A stretch of DNA of 64,000 bases, taken from NCBI GenBank assembly GCA_937876195.1, contig CALEIK010000005.1, positions 1-64,000 on the forward strand, given 5' to 3'. The DNA comes from an uncultured Flavobacteriales bacterium (lineage in GTDB: Bacteria > Bacteroidota > Bacteroidia > Flavobacteriales_D > Crocinitomicaceae). The first letter of the stretch is position 1. Each line of letters begins with the position of its first letter. A model generated the notes under the pieces. It had not been told where the DNA came from. It did no database searches and saw nothing but the letters and a program-made list of their open reading frames with translations. Both the position numbers and the translations under genes were made by a program. This document shows positions 25,498-34,553 of this stretch, in pieces.

Positions 25498-26209
25498 GGA
25501 AAGTTGGAAACCATCAAGAATAATTAAGGAAAATGGACAACCTAAAATTGTCGAGAAATACTATTCTTTTGCTTCACGTTATACCGCTAACATGATCCTA
25601 CCGACCTATTCTTCCATCATGCTAGAAAACTTGAAGGGAGAGATGTTGGATTGTGGGTGTGGACAGGCCCCATACTATATCATTTATAAGGATGTTGTAG
25701 AGAATGTGACATGCGTTGACTGGGATGTAACAGATCCAGAGCATGATTATCTGGATTTCAAAATGGATTTAAACGAACCTTTGAAATTCGAAAATCAAAA
25801 GTTCGATTCAATTCTATTGGCAGATGTTCTGGAGCACATCTATGAGCCAAAATTGCTCATAAGTGAACTAGCCAAAATTTTAAACCCAAAAGGCAATTTG
25901 GTGATTTTTGTTCCCTTTTATTACTGGATCCATAGTGAGCCTCACGATTATCATAGGTATACCGAATTTGCCTTAAGACGAATGTGCGAAGAAAATGATT
26001 TATACGTTACTCATCTTGAACCCTATGGTGGATATTTTGATATTGGATTTGACCTGATTAACAAATTCTTCATTAAGCGAGAATTTAGTCTAAGAATGTT
26101 GATGAGATTTGCTAAGTTCGTTAAAAACACAAGGTATTATAAGAAAAGAGCGGCCTTTCGATTGCGAACTTTTCCCTTAGGTTATGCTTTGGTCGCAACA
26201 AAGAAATAA
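25487..26209 (+). CDS. Class I SAM-dependent methyltransferase
   Basis: 240 residues. Motif I is MLDCGCGQAPYYIIYKD (about 52-68), with CVDWDVTDPEHDYLDFKMDL then FDSILLADVLEHIYEPKLL. The CGCGxxPY variant and a HYHRYTxxxLRR-like segment (YHRYTEFALRRM) are typical of methyltransferases in surface-polysaccharide loci. The start overlaps the GT4 gene by 11 bases. Acceptor unknown. Confidence 0.85.
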   Translation: MKNKESWKPSRIIKENGQPKIVEKYYSFASRYTANMILPTYSSIMLENLKGEMLDCGCGQAPYYIIYKDVVENVTCVDWDVTDPEHDYLDFKMDLNEPLKFENQKFDSILLADVLEHIYEPKLLISELAKILNPKGNLVIFVPFYYWIHSEPHDYHRYTEFALRRMCEENDLYVTHLEPYGGYFDIGFDLINKFFIKREFSLRMLMRFAKFVKNTRYYKKRAAFRLRTFPLGYALVATKK

Positions 26210-26212
26210 TTT

Positions 26213-27070
26213 TTGAATTTGGAAGCTAAAGCAGAATATAACAGAGAGTTATTGTCGATCATCATTCTCAATTATAATACATTTGAGATGACATGTAATT
26301 GCATTAATTCGGTATTGGAAAAAACGAAGGATTGGTCCATAGAAATAATTTTGGTGGACAATGCTTCGACTGAACGCAATGTTGATGATTTTCTTGTGCG
26401 ATTTCCGGAAATAGTTCTGATTAAAAGTGAGCAAAACCTAGGATTCTCTAAGGGGAACAATCTAGGAATAGCAAGAGCAAAAGGTTCAATTCTTCTTCTT
26501 CTTAACAGTGATACAATTCTTCTGAATGATGCCGTTTCGATTTGTGCGGAAGAACTTATGAAACGAGAAGAAATTGGAATAATCACCTGTAAACTGCGCT
26601 ATCCAAATGGTGATATTCAGCGTCAGTGTCGTAGGTTTGAGCGAATTTCGTTACGGTTAATTGAATTGCTTCGTATTCACAAATTTTGGTCTAAAAGCAA
26701 AAGAGCAAAAGTTCTTTTAAACGGATATTTCGATCACGAGACAGAAATTGTTGCCGATAGAATTTGGGGAACATTTTTTATGTTCAAAAAGGAAATTCTG
26801 AATGAGTTCCCTGAAAATAAGCTTGCCGATCGTTTTTTTATGTACGGCGAAGACAACGAATGGTGTTATCAATTAGCCAAATTCACTTCTAAAAAAATAG
26901 TATATTTTCCTAAAGCAGAAGTAGAACACCTAATGGGTGGGAGTAAATATGGTAAGGAGATCTCAAAGGAGAAAATGGAAACGATTCACCGGAACAGAAA
27001 AATTTATATGAATCAGTATTATGGAAAATTCAGAACGAGGATATTGGATTTTCTAAAAAGAGCAGTTTAA
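26213..27070 (+). CDS. GT2-type glycosyltransferase
   Basis: 285 residues from a TTG start, three bases after the previous gene; the first in-frame ATG would remove the first strand of the domain (LLSIIILNYNTF), so TTG is preferred. GT-A motifs: EIILVDNASTERN, then NLGFSKGNNLGIARAKG and LLLNSDTIL (DxD-like site), later FMYGEDNEWCYQL. Resembles rhamnosyltransferase-type GT2 enzymes. Inverting transferase building the repeat unit; donor unknown. Confidence 0.87.
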   Translation: MNLEAKAEYNRELLSIIILNYNTFEMTCNCINSVLEKTKDWSIEIILVDNASTERNVDDFLVRFPEIVLIKSEQNLGFSKGNNLGIARAKGSILLLLNSDTILLNDAVSICAEELMKREEIGIITCKLRYPNGDIQRQCRRFERISLRLIELLRIHKFWSKSKRAKVLLNGYFDHETEIVADRIWGTFFMFKKEILNEFPENKLADRFFMYGEDNEWCYQLAKFTSKKIVYFPKAEVEHLMGGSKYGKEISKEKMETIHRNRKIYMNQYYGKFRTRILDFLKRAV

Positions 27071-27088
27071 ATTTATTAATTCTACACG

Positions 27089-27976
27089 ATGTCAGTTTTA
27101 GGAACGGTATATTATAAATTAAAGAATAAGTTGGCGGTTAAACGCGAAAAGCACTTCAGGGATAGTGTCATAAAATCAATGGTACACTTTTATTCTTCCA
27201 ACACGGACGAGGAAATTACTGAGGCAGTTAATTACTATAAAGACGGTGGCGTTAGCCCCTTTCCGTACAATTTAGAAGCTGAATTTGAGAATGCAGATAC
27301 GTCAGTTGAATATGCAGATGGCTTTCCCTACATAAACCACGGGGAAAAAAAATTATTTTTCCCAAAGGAGTATAGCATTCAACACATTGTAAAGTTGTAC
27401 AAAGGACTAATGGCTGAGCAGCTTGAGAAGTCACCTCATTGTTACACCCAAGGAGGATTCGCCATAGAAGAGAAGAGTGTGTTAGTAGATGTTGGGTGTG
27501 CTGAGGCCTTATTTTCCTTGGACAACATTGAATCACTAGATCACGCATTCCTCTTTGAACTGGATGAAAAATGGCACGAACCATTAGCCAAAACATTTGA
27601 ATTGTGGAGTGATAAAGTAACGATAGTTGCCATGGCAGTATCGGACGAGGACATAGAGGGTAAAGTATGTACCTTGGATAAGTATTTTGAGAATAGAATT
27701 AAAGAAGGCGCGAATTTTTTTATAAAAATGGATGTGGAAGGGTATGAAGAAAGAGTGTTCGCGGGAATGAAAAACCTACTTGAGAAGTCAGACCTTAATA
27801 TTAAGATATCTGTGGCAACTTACCATAATCAAGACGATTTCAATAAATTTGAAAAACACCTTAGCGATTTGGGTTTTAAGACACAAGGAACAAGAGGTTT
27901 TATTCTGTTTTATTACGATCATAGTATTGAGCAACCATTCTTAAGAAGGTGTATTCTTCAAGCGAAGAAATCGTAG
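27089..27976 (+). CDS. FkbM-like methyltransferase
   Basis: 295 residues. Motif I-like SVLVDVGCAEALFSLDNIES near residues 130-150, an acidic strand-2 end (AFLFELDEKW), and the FkbM/Methyltransf_21 hallmark FFIKMDVEGYEERVFAGM near 212-230. These enzymes O-methylate sugars or related hydroxyls. The N-terminal 120 residues are less typical and may bind the substrate. It ends two bases before the opposite-strand SGNH gene, closing the first run of plus-strand glycan genes. Confidence 0.8.
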   Translation: MSVLGTVYYKLKNKLAVKREKHFRDSVIKSMVHFYSSNTDEEITEAVNYYKDGGVSPFPYNLEAEFENADTSVEYADGFPYINHGEKKLFFPKEYSIQHIVKLYKGLMAEQLEKSPHCYTQGGFAIEEKSVLVDVGCAEALFSLDNIESLDHAFLFELDEKWHEPLAKTFELWSDKVTIVAMAVSDEDIEGKVCTLDKYFENRIKEGANFFIKMDVEGYEERVFAGMKNLLEKSDLNIKISVATYHNQDDFNKFEKHLSDLGFKTQGTRGFILFYYDHSIEQPFLRRCILQAKKS

Positions 27977-27978
27977 CT

Positions 27979-28938
27979 TTAATCTGTATCCATAGTTTCT
28001 GCCATAAGTTTTTTAGCCAATTTTTGACTAAAGACCTCAGCTCCTTGTTTGTTTAGGTGTGTGGCATTGTAAAAGAGTTGTTTATTTAGACAAATTTCAT
28101 CGTTCGAGTAATCATAGAATTTCAATTCATACTGTTTAGAAATTTCCTTGTAGAAATCAATTAATTCATTTCTATTCGATACAGAGTTTTGTCCCTCTAT
28201 GTATTCTGGAGTGTAGATTAGAATCAATTCTATTTCCAAGTCCTTACATTCTTGAATGAACCTTTGAAATAAATCAACAGTTGATTCATCTATTTCAATT
28301 GTATAGATTTCCTTTTTTGCTTTGAAGTTTTCAAAATCTGAGTTCCATTGTATATCCATTCCAAGAAACCCATGATTTCTATACTTTTTAGGTGAGTTAG
28401 GTTTTAGTAACATTTTTAAACTTGTGCTCAGTGCGGACCTTTTTCCAGCATATCTTAAAAGGGGGATATAGTAATCAGCTGTATTAAATCCGATGTATGA
28501 GCTAGTATACTTTTTAATAGGCTCATTCCAAAGCATATATGGGAGGAATTGATCTGATTGATATAAGTCCGATCTTTTTTGTAGACTGAATAAATCGACT
28601 GAAAGAATTATTTGAGTCGGCTTATTGTTGTATTTAATCAACTCCAAGTGTCTCAAATACTGTATCCAAAAGTTGTGTCCATCTATACCAAAATTATAAA
28701 CGCTTTTAGACAATGAGTCACTTAAAATTTGGGGGTTAATTTGTACCCAAGCTCTTGATGAGCCATATATTGCAATGTCACATTCAGCTTTTTTACTATA
28801 TATATCATTCCAGACCTCATATTCACCAGGATATTGGTTTGATTGTCTAAGAGAATGTGAGATTATATAGTCTATTGGAAATGATAATACCAGTAAAGGG
28901 AGTAAAAAATAGAAAGTTCTTAGAATAAATAGTCTCAT
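27979..28938 (-). CDS. SGNH-like acyltransferase/esterase, partner of MBOAT
   Basis: 319 residues with one N-terminal membrane helix (LRTFYFLLPLLVLSFPIDYI) and a periplasmic domain. The nucleophile block is IAIYGSSRAWVQINP (GSSRAW) and the C-terminal catalytic block is NATHLNKQGAEVFSQ; the usual Asp of DxxHLNxxG is replaced by Asn, leaving a Ser-His pair. Such proteins work with MBOAT membrane acyltransferases to O-acylate polysaccharides. The pair is two bases apart and cotranscribed on the minus strand, opposite to the surrounding locus. Confidence 0.75.
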   Translation of the reverse strand: MRLFILRTFYFLLPLLVLSFPIDYIISHSLRQSNQYPGEYEVWNDIYSKKAECDIAIYGSSRAWVQINPQILSDSLSKSVYNFGIDGHNFWIQYLRHLELIKYNNKPTQIILSVDLFSLQKRSDLYQSDQFLPYMLWNEPIKKYTSSYIGFNTADYYIPLLRYAGKRSALSTSLKMLLKPNSPKKYRNHGFLGMDIQWNSDFENFKAKKEIYTIEIDESTVDLFQRFIQECKDLEIELILIYTPEYIEGQNSVSNRNELIDFYKEISKQYELKFYDYSNDEICLNKQLFYNATHLNKQGAEVFSQKLAKKLMAETMDTD

Positions 28939-28940
28939 AG

Positions 28941-30389
28941 CTAAAACTGAAAATAGATGAATTGTTGTTCCTTACTACCAAACCAAAATATTGCAACCAC
29001 TATTGCATAGTACATTGCAAACCTAAGAGGTCGCTTCCATCGCATTCCTAATCGTGAAATTCCGTACTGTCCTTCCCTCCCGTACCATTCAATTAGCACA
29101 AAAATTACGATTAGCACCATTATCGACAAGGACGCATTCCATTCGGAAAAATTTGGAATTGTAAAAAGTGAAGGTGAAAACAATCGGGAAATATAGGAGA
29201 AAGCATGTTCAATGTTATCTGCTCTGAAAAAAATCCATGCGAATACAGTTAATCCAAACGTAATAAGAATCAGCATTATCTCTTTAATGCTTGGCAGCAA
29301 CTTGCCCTGTGCGACCACCTCAAGATTGTTTCTGTTGTTGCTAGTTAAAAGTAGGGGCAAGAAATAGATGGCATTCAATGTTCCCCAGACCACAAATGTC
29401 CAGTTCGCACCGTGCCAAAAGCCACTCACAATAAATATGAGAAAGGTGTTTCGCACTTTCATCCATGTACCACCTCTACTTCCTCCCAAAGGAATGTACA
29501 GATAATCTCTGAACCAAGTAGAAAGCGAAATGTGCCAGCGTCTCCAGAATTCTGCTATATCTCTCGAAAAATAAGGGAAAGCAAAATTTTGTTTCAAATC
29601 AAAACCGAAAAGGCGAGATGTCCCGATGGCTATATCCGAATAACCAGAAAAATCCCCATAAATTTGAAATGTAAAAAACACTGCACCCAGTGCCAGTGTA
29701 CTTCCTGAAAGATCAGCTGAATTGCTAAAAATATAGTTTGCATATTCCGCACAATTATCAGCGATTACCATTTTCTTGAATAAGCCCCACAGAATCTGGC
29801 GCATCCCGTCAACAGCCTTTGTATAGTCGAATGTTCGGTGTTTGTAGAATTGCGGTAACAGGTGTGTGGCTCGTTCAATCGGTCCTGCTACGAGCTGCGG
29901 AAAAAAGCTGACAAATGCGGTAAATGCAATAAAATCCTTGGTTGGTTCCAGATTTTTTCTGTAGACATCTATTGTATAACTCAATGTCTGAAAGGTGTAA
30001 AAGCTAATTCCAACGGGTAAAATGATGTCCAGCGAGTTTGCACTGATTTCTGCACCGAAAAAAGAAAATGCGTTGACGAAGTTATCAATAAAGAAATTGA
30101 AGTATTTGAAGAATCCTAGAAACCCGAGATTGACAGCTATGCTTGTCCAAAGGAGAAATTTCCTCTTTCTACTATCCTCGGTTTCTTTAAGTCGAATCCC
30201 AACAGCATAGTCAACTAGTGTGCTGAATAGAATCAATGCTAAAAAACGCCAATCCCACCAGCCGTAAAAAACATAGCTCGCCACTACGATTAGTAGGTTT
30301 TGCAGTTTCAGATTTCTATGCGTCACAAACCAATAGAGTAGAAACACTATCGGTACGAAAACAGCAAAATCTATCGAGTTGAAAAGCAT
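28941..30389 (-). CDS. MBOAT-family O-acyltransferase
   Basis: 482 residues, about eleven membrane helices. The conserved block FWRRWHISLSTWFRDYLYIP and the catalytic-histidine segment VSGFWHGANWTFVVWG identify an AlgI/PatA/DltB-type enzyme. It passes acyl (usually acetyl) groups across the inner membrane so that a periplasmic partner can O-acetylate a polysaccharide. Length is normal for AlgI. Its upstream region is shared with the divergent pyruvyl transferase gene. Confidence 0.93.
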   Translation of the reverse strand: MLFNSIDFAVFVPIVFLLYWFVTHRNLKLQNLLIVVASYVFYGWWDWRFLALILFSTLVDYAVGIRLKETEDSRKRKFLLWTSIAVNLGFLGFFKYFNFFIDNFVNAFSFFGAEISANSLDIILPVGISFYTFQTLSYTIDVYRKNLEPTKDFIAFTAFVSFFPQLVAGPIERATHLLPQFYKHRTFDYTKAVDGMRQILWGLFKKMVIADNCAEYANYIFSNSADLSGSTLALGAVFFTFQIYGDFSGYSDIAIGTSRLFGFDLKQNFAFPYFSRDIAEFWRRWHISLSTWFRDYLYIPLGGSRGGTWMKVRNTFLIFIVSGFWHGANWTFVVWGTLNAIYFLPLLLTSNNRNNLEVVAQGKLLPSIKEIMLILITFGLTVFAWIFFRADNIEHAFSYISRLFSPSLFTIPNFSEWNASLSIMVLIVIFVLIEWYGREGQYGISRLGMRWKRPLRFAMYYAIVVAIFWFGSKEQQFIYFQF

Positions 30390-30420
30390 CGGTTAAATCT
30401 ACTACTTAAATTTATCTCTG

Positions 30421-30454
30421 TTTGTATCTGCACTCAAATTTTTTCATAACTTTG
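30421..30454 (+). promoter_or_regulatory. Promoter of the second glycan gene run
   Basis: TTTG at 30421-30424, 22 bases, then TAACTTTG at 30447-30454: both elements of the Bacteroidota consensus at acceptable spacing. It lies in the divergent gap between the MBOAT gene and the pyruvyl transferase gene, giving a leader of about 105 bases. Confidence 0.55.
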
Positions 30455-30567
30455 ATAAATGCCCAGCCCTCCCCAGTTAATTAACTGATTAATAGGGCGA
30501 TATGGTTTTTTTTTAATTCATTAAACACTTTAATTTCTATTTGTGTGAGAGGAAAAGAGAATATTTC

Positions 30568-31470
30568 ATGAAGTTACATTACTACAAAGGAACTAATTTT
30601 GGAGATATGCTCAACCCAATTGTATGGGAGCATTTTTTGCCAAACTTTTTTGATGAGAATTCAGACACTATTTTCCTTGGTTTTGGAAGTATTTTGGGTT
30701 TTGAATTGCCCAAAGAATCAAAAAAAATAGTTTTTTCAACGGGAATTGCTGTAGATGAAACCTTCCATTATTATGGAAGTATTCCTACAATTGATAAACA
30801 GTGGGATTTTAAATGCGTAAGAGGTCCGTTAACGGCTAAAACGCTGAATATACCAAAAGAACTTGCCGTTGTAGATGGTGCTGTACTAGTCAAGGATATT
30901 TTTCCTGAGAAAGTACAGAAACGTTATGATGTTTCTTATATGCCACACGTTGGTAGTTTAGAATTCTACGACATTGAAGATCTTTGCAATTCGATGGGAA
31001 TAAAATTTCTTGACCCAAGGGGAAACTGTGTGGACGTAATTAGAGAAATAAAAGAATCCAAACTGGTATTGGCTGAGGCAATGCATGGCGCAATTGTCGC
31101 CGATGCTCTTGGAACCCCTTGGATACCAATGAAAATGTATAGACATATTAACACGTTTAAATGGAGTGATTGGTTTGCTTCCATGAATTTAGATCATGTG
31201 CAGTTTGAATTCGTGAAAGAGTTGTATAGCATTGATTATCTAAAGAAAATCATTCAAAACAAGCTCCCAATAAAAAATGCAATAGTCGTAACCACAATTG
31301 CACGCATGTACTTTTTCTATCAAAAAATAACTGTGATGGCTCGTATAAAAAGAAGTTTTAGAAAGATTGCCAAATCACATGGATTCTTATCCGAACGCTC
31401 ACTCTTAGATGAAAAAATTCAAATCTTGAAGGAAAAAATTGCATCTTTAAAATCGGAATACGGCAGGTAA
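30568..31470 (+). CDS. Polysaccharide pyruvyl transferase family protein
   Basis: 300 residues from the ATG at 30568, chosen over a TTG nine codons earlier because MKLHYYKGTNFGDMLNPIVW is the family's usual start and a purine-rich stretch precedes it. NFGDMLNP is the donor-site signature; VRGPLTAK, PHVGSLEF and LAEAMHGAIVADALGTPWI match the PF04230 fold. It should attach a ketal pyruvate to a sugar, giving negative charge. The C-terminal 60 residues are basic and partly coiled (EKIQILKEKIASLKSEY), perhaps for membrane association. First gene of the second plus-strand run. Confidence 0.85.
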   Translation: MKLHYYKGTNFGDMLNPIVWEHFLPNFFDENSDTIFLGFGSILGFELPKESKKIVFSTGIAVDETFHYYGSIPTIDKQWDFKCVRGPLTAKTLNIPKELAVVDGAVLVKDIFPEKVQKRYDVSYMPHVGSLEFYDIEDLCNSMGIKFLDPRGNCVDVIREIKESKLVLAEAMHGAIVADALGTPWIPMKMYRHINTFKWSDWFASMNLDHVQFEFVKELYSIDYLKKIIQNKLPIKNAIVVTTIARMYFFYQKITVMARIKRSFRKIAKSHGFLSERSLLDEKIQILKEKIASLKSEYGR

Positions 31471-31482
31471 GTGCTAAAAATT

Positions 31483-32592
31483 ATGAAGAATAGGATTATA
31501 GCTTACACGTGTGATGGTTATCCAGAAAGAAGGAACTTTCTAAACCTACCGTTTGATGGTGTTTTATTTAAAAGAAAGTTAGACTTTTATACTTTAATCC
31601 GAAAGATCAATAACTACAAGGGGGCACTGGATTGGTATACTCAATTTACACACAAGCCAATAAAGTTTCTTGAGTTCAATATCAAAGGTTACCATTTTTT
31701 TAATACGATAAGTGTAGGAAGCAAACCATACATTGTCACTTTTGAAACGAGAATTCCAAGATGGACAGAGCGGATTGATGAGGGCTTGAATATTTTGAAT
31801 AGAAGAAATTGTATTGCTATGGTTGCAATAAGCGATAGGGCTTATGGACTTCAACATGATTTTATTGTTGGTCACTTTCTGAATCCTGAAGGAATGTTGA
31901 AAAAGCTCATAAAAATTCCCCCGGCTCAAGATGTTTTGCTTGATTCAAAGAATCTAGATACCAGTTGTACGGTGAAGTTCATATTTGTTGGGAATTTGTT
32001 TTTCTTGAAGGGAGGGTACGAATTAATTTTAGGAATTGATGCTTTGATAAAAGCTGGAAGAAATGTTGAGTTAACCATCGTATCAACATTGGAAGTGGAT
32101 GATTGGTGCACGAACAGTAACGAGACTCATGTGAAAGAGGTAAAGAATATTGTTGAACGCCATTCAGCTAGTATTCAGGTTCTATCTTCCCTTTCCAACG
32201 ATGACGTACTTGAAATGTTCAAGTCGCACCATGTTGCATTGTTACCTTCGTTTGCCGATACTTATGGCTATTCGGTATTGGAAGCAATGGCATGTATGTG
32301 TCCAGTAATAACAACGAATGTTGGAGCGCTCACCGAAATTAATAGCAACGAGCGAGGATGGATTATAGATTTACCACTCAACGAGTACGGAAGCGCCATC
32401 CTTCCAAGGGATTCTTCTAGCCACTTTTTCTCTGAAAAGTTGTATCACGGACTAAAAAGGGTTCTTTTAGAAATCGTTGATGATCCAAGTACAATTAATA
32501 ATAAGGCCATAAAAGCAAGGGACTATATTCGAAGTAACCACTCCCCTGATAGCATTGCGAAAAAGTACGCGGAATTATATGACAAATTTTAA
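31483..32592 (+). CDS. GT4-type glycosyltransferase
   Basis: 369 residues from the ATG at 31483; a GTG at 31471 directly after the previous stop is possible. The C-terminal half has KFIFVGNLFFLKGGYELILG, then VLSSLSNDDVLEMFKSHHVA and the EX7E-type region FADTYGYSVLEAMACMCPVI, which identify GT family 4. Builds part of the glycan repeat unit; donor unknown. It overlaps the next gene by 14 bases. Confidence 0.86.
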   Translation: MKNRIIAYTCDGYPERRNFLNLPFDGVLFKRKLDFYTLIRKINNYKGALDWYTQFTHKPIKFLEFNIKGYHFFNTISVGSKPYIVTFETRIPRWTERIDEGLNILNRRNCIAMVAISDRAYGLQHDFIVGHFLNPEGMLKKLIKIPPAQDVLLDSKNLDTSCTVKFIFVGNLFFLKGGYELILGIDALIKAGRNVELTIVSTLEVDDWCTNSNETHVKEVKNIVERHSASIQVLSSLSNDDVLEMFKSHHVALLPSFADTYGYSVLEAMACMCPVITTNVGALTEINSNERGWIIDLPLNEYGSAILPRDSSSHFFSEKLYHGLKRVLLEIVDDPSTINNKAIKARDYIRSNHSPDSIAKKYAELYDKF

Positions 32593-33550
32593 CAAGTCGT
32601 TAATTTGCATTACCACATGCAACAGGTTGAGTCTTTTCAAAAGATTCATATGGAACTATTTGGTTTTTATCGAAGACAGGGATGATTTCTTTCTAACCGT
32701 ATCACTGGACGGAACCGATCAAGCGTATATCGACTTCTGCGCAACATATAGAATCCCAATCGTATATTCGGATGAACGTGAAGGAGTTGGTTTATCTAAG
32801 AATAGGGTGCTTGAAGCATATCCTGATTATAATTACTATTTTTTTATTGAAGATGACGTTGAACTTTTAAATGAGGAAGTTTTTCAGCAGTGTCTCGACG
32901 TAATGGCTAGTGCTGGTTTGGAGCATTTATGTGGCAACCTGAATCATGCCAAAGTAGAAGTTAAAAAGATAGACAACTTTGTGCTTGACTGCAGTTGGTT
33001 TGGCGGTGGGTATTTTGCCGTTTACTCCAAAACTGGACTTGAAAAAGTCGGTGGGTGGAACACAATTTTCGCACAATATAAGCGCTTCGGGCATACGGAA
33101 CATAGTTACAGGTTCTTCCATTCACAGATTCAGGAGTACCCTTTCATTTTCCCTAGGGTGTGTAATAAATACATACTTGTACATTCACCACCTTCTGTGA
33201 CAACAAATTCAGTATTTGAAACCAATAATAATGACTTATTTGTCGAAGAGCAGTTACTGATTGACAATGAAACAAAGTATGTTGCTTTAGAAACACTTTC
33301 TCACTTTCAAACCGTCAACTACAGTGAAAAGCCAATCATTCCATATAGTGCTAACAGGAATAGCAAGAGGTATCCTTTACTAAAAGGGTTGGAACGACGG
33401 GTTGCACTTGCCGAGCATTACGGAAATAGAATACAGAATGCGTCGAACATACTGAATAAATTGGTGTTCATAGCTAAATCTTTCTATTTTTATCCGACAA
33501 ACACTGCACTTAAACATTATATAAAAACGACACTCTTTGGTAAGCGATAG
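32579..33550 (+). CDS. GT2-like glycosyltransferase (GT-A fold)
   Basis: 323 residues from the ATG at 32579 inside the end of the preceding gene; an earlier start at 32555 is less likely. The start SLICITTCNRLSLFKRFI and FFLTVSLDGTDQAYIDF, then REGVGLSKNRVLEAYPDYNY and the metal site FFIEDDVEL, show a GT-A fold. SWFGGGYFAVYSKTG and GHTEHSYRFFHSQ are typical of the acceptor half of such enzymes. Specificity unknown. Coupled by overlap to its neighbours on both sides. Confidence 0.78.
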   Translation: MTNFNKSLICITTCNRLSLFKRFIWNYLVFIEDRDDFFLTVSLDGTDQAYIDFCATYRIPIVYSDEREGVGLSKNRVLEAYPDYNYYFFIEDDVELLNEEVFQQCLDVMASAGLEHLCGNLNHAKVEVKKIDNFVLDCSWFGGGYFAVYSKTGLEKVGGWNTIFAQYKRFGHTEHSYRFFHSQIQEYPFIFPRVCNKYILVHSPPSVTTNSVFETNNNDLFVEEQLLIDNETKYVALETLSHFQTVNYSEKPIIPYSANRNSKRYPLLKGLERRVALAEHYGNRIQNASNILNKLVFIAKSFYFYPTNTALKHYIKTTLFGKR

Positions 33551-34532
33551 ACATACTGCACTAGTAACCGTTTTAATGCCCTGCTACAATGCTCTACCTT
33601 ATTTGCATGAAGCATTGAACTCTATTATCGATCAGACTTATCAAAATTTGGAAATTTTATGTATCAATGATGGATCCACTGATAGTACAGGAGTTGTTTT
33701 AAATGAGTACGCAGCTAAGGATTCTAGAATAAAAGTAATACACAATGAACAAAACATTAAGTTAATTGGCACTTTAAATAAGGGCATACAATTGGCAAAA
33801 GGAGAATTTATTGCTAGAATGGATTCAGACGACATTAGTGTTAAGAATAGGATAGAAAAATTATTGGATTTCTTAAAAAGTACAAATAGTGATGTTGTAT
33901 CGTGCAATTTTGACGTAATCAATGAAAAGTCGAAAAAAATTAAAGCCAATTTATTAAGGGCATATTCTCATCAAGAAATATTGTCTAGTTCTTTTTTATT
34001 TACACCAATTTTACATGCTGGTTTACTAGCAAAGAGGGATGTTTTTCTTCAGTTTTCTTACTCATACGAATCTAGTAGTCTACACGTAGAAGATTATGAA
34101 TTGTGGTGCAGAATGCTTAGAAATGGAGTGAAATTTCAAAATTCAAGTGAGGTGTTATATTATGTTCGAATGAACCAAGAAAGTGTATCCCATCAATATG
34201 AGTCAGTTCAAAAGGAAAATTTTGCTACTTGCGCATTAAACCATTACAATGAGGCGTTTAACAAGAAACTGTCTTATGATGAATATTGTATAGTAGCAAA
34301 TCGTTTCGAAAAAATAACGCATACTCAACTTAAAAATGCATTTTCAATAATTGAAGGAATTGAAAACATCAGTATAAAAATTGTCAAAACACAAAAACTA
34401 GATGTTTTAATTAATGCTATAAGAATAGTAAAGGGAAAAGAAAAATTTTATTACTATTTTCAATTAGCCAAGTTGTTATTAACATCCTTAAACAATTATT
34501 TTATTGTAAAGTACATTAGGACTAAATTCTAA
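33537..34532 (+). CDS. GT2-family glycosyltransferase
   Basis: 331 residues from a TTG that overlaps the previous gene by 14 bases; the first ATG (in VLMPCYN) would cut the domain. Canonical GT2 motifs: VTVLMPCYNALPYL, ILCINDGSTDSTG, GEFIARMDSDDIS (DxD) and HVEDYELWCRML. Inverting transferase for the repeat unit. From here to 36286 the DNA is visibly more AT-rich than its neighbours. Confidence 0.88.
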   Translation: MVSDRHTALVTVLMPCYNALPYLHEALNSIIDQTYQNLEILCINDGSTDSTGVVLNEYAAKDSRIKVIHNEQNIKLIGTLNKGIQLAKGEFIARMDSDDISVKNRIEKLLDFLKSTNSDVVSCNFDVINEKSKKIKANLLRAYSHQEILSSSFLFTPILHAGLLAKRDVFLQFSYSYESSSLHVEDYELWCRMLRNGVKFQNSSEVLYYVRMNQESVSHQYESVQKENFATCALNHYNEAFNKKLSYDEYCIVANRFEKITHTQLKNAFSIIEGIENISIKIVKTQKLDVLINAIRIVKGKEKFYYYFQLAKLLLTSLNNYFIVKYIRTKF

Positions 34533-34553
34533 CATTTTTGTCTCGAAAATATT

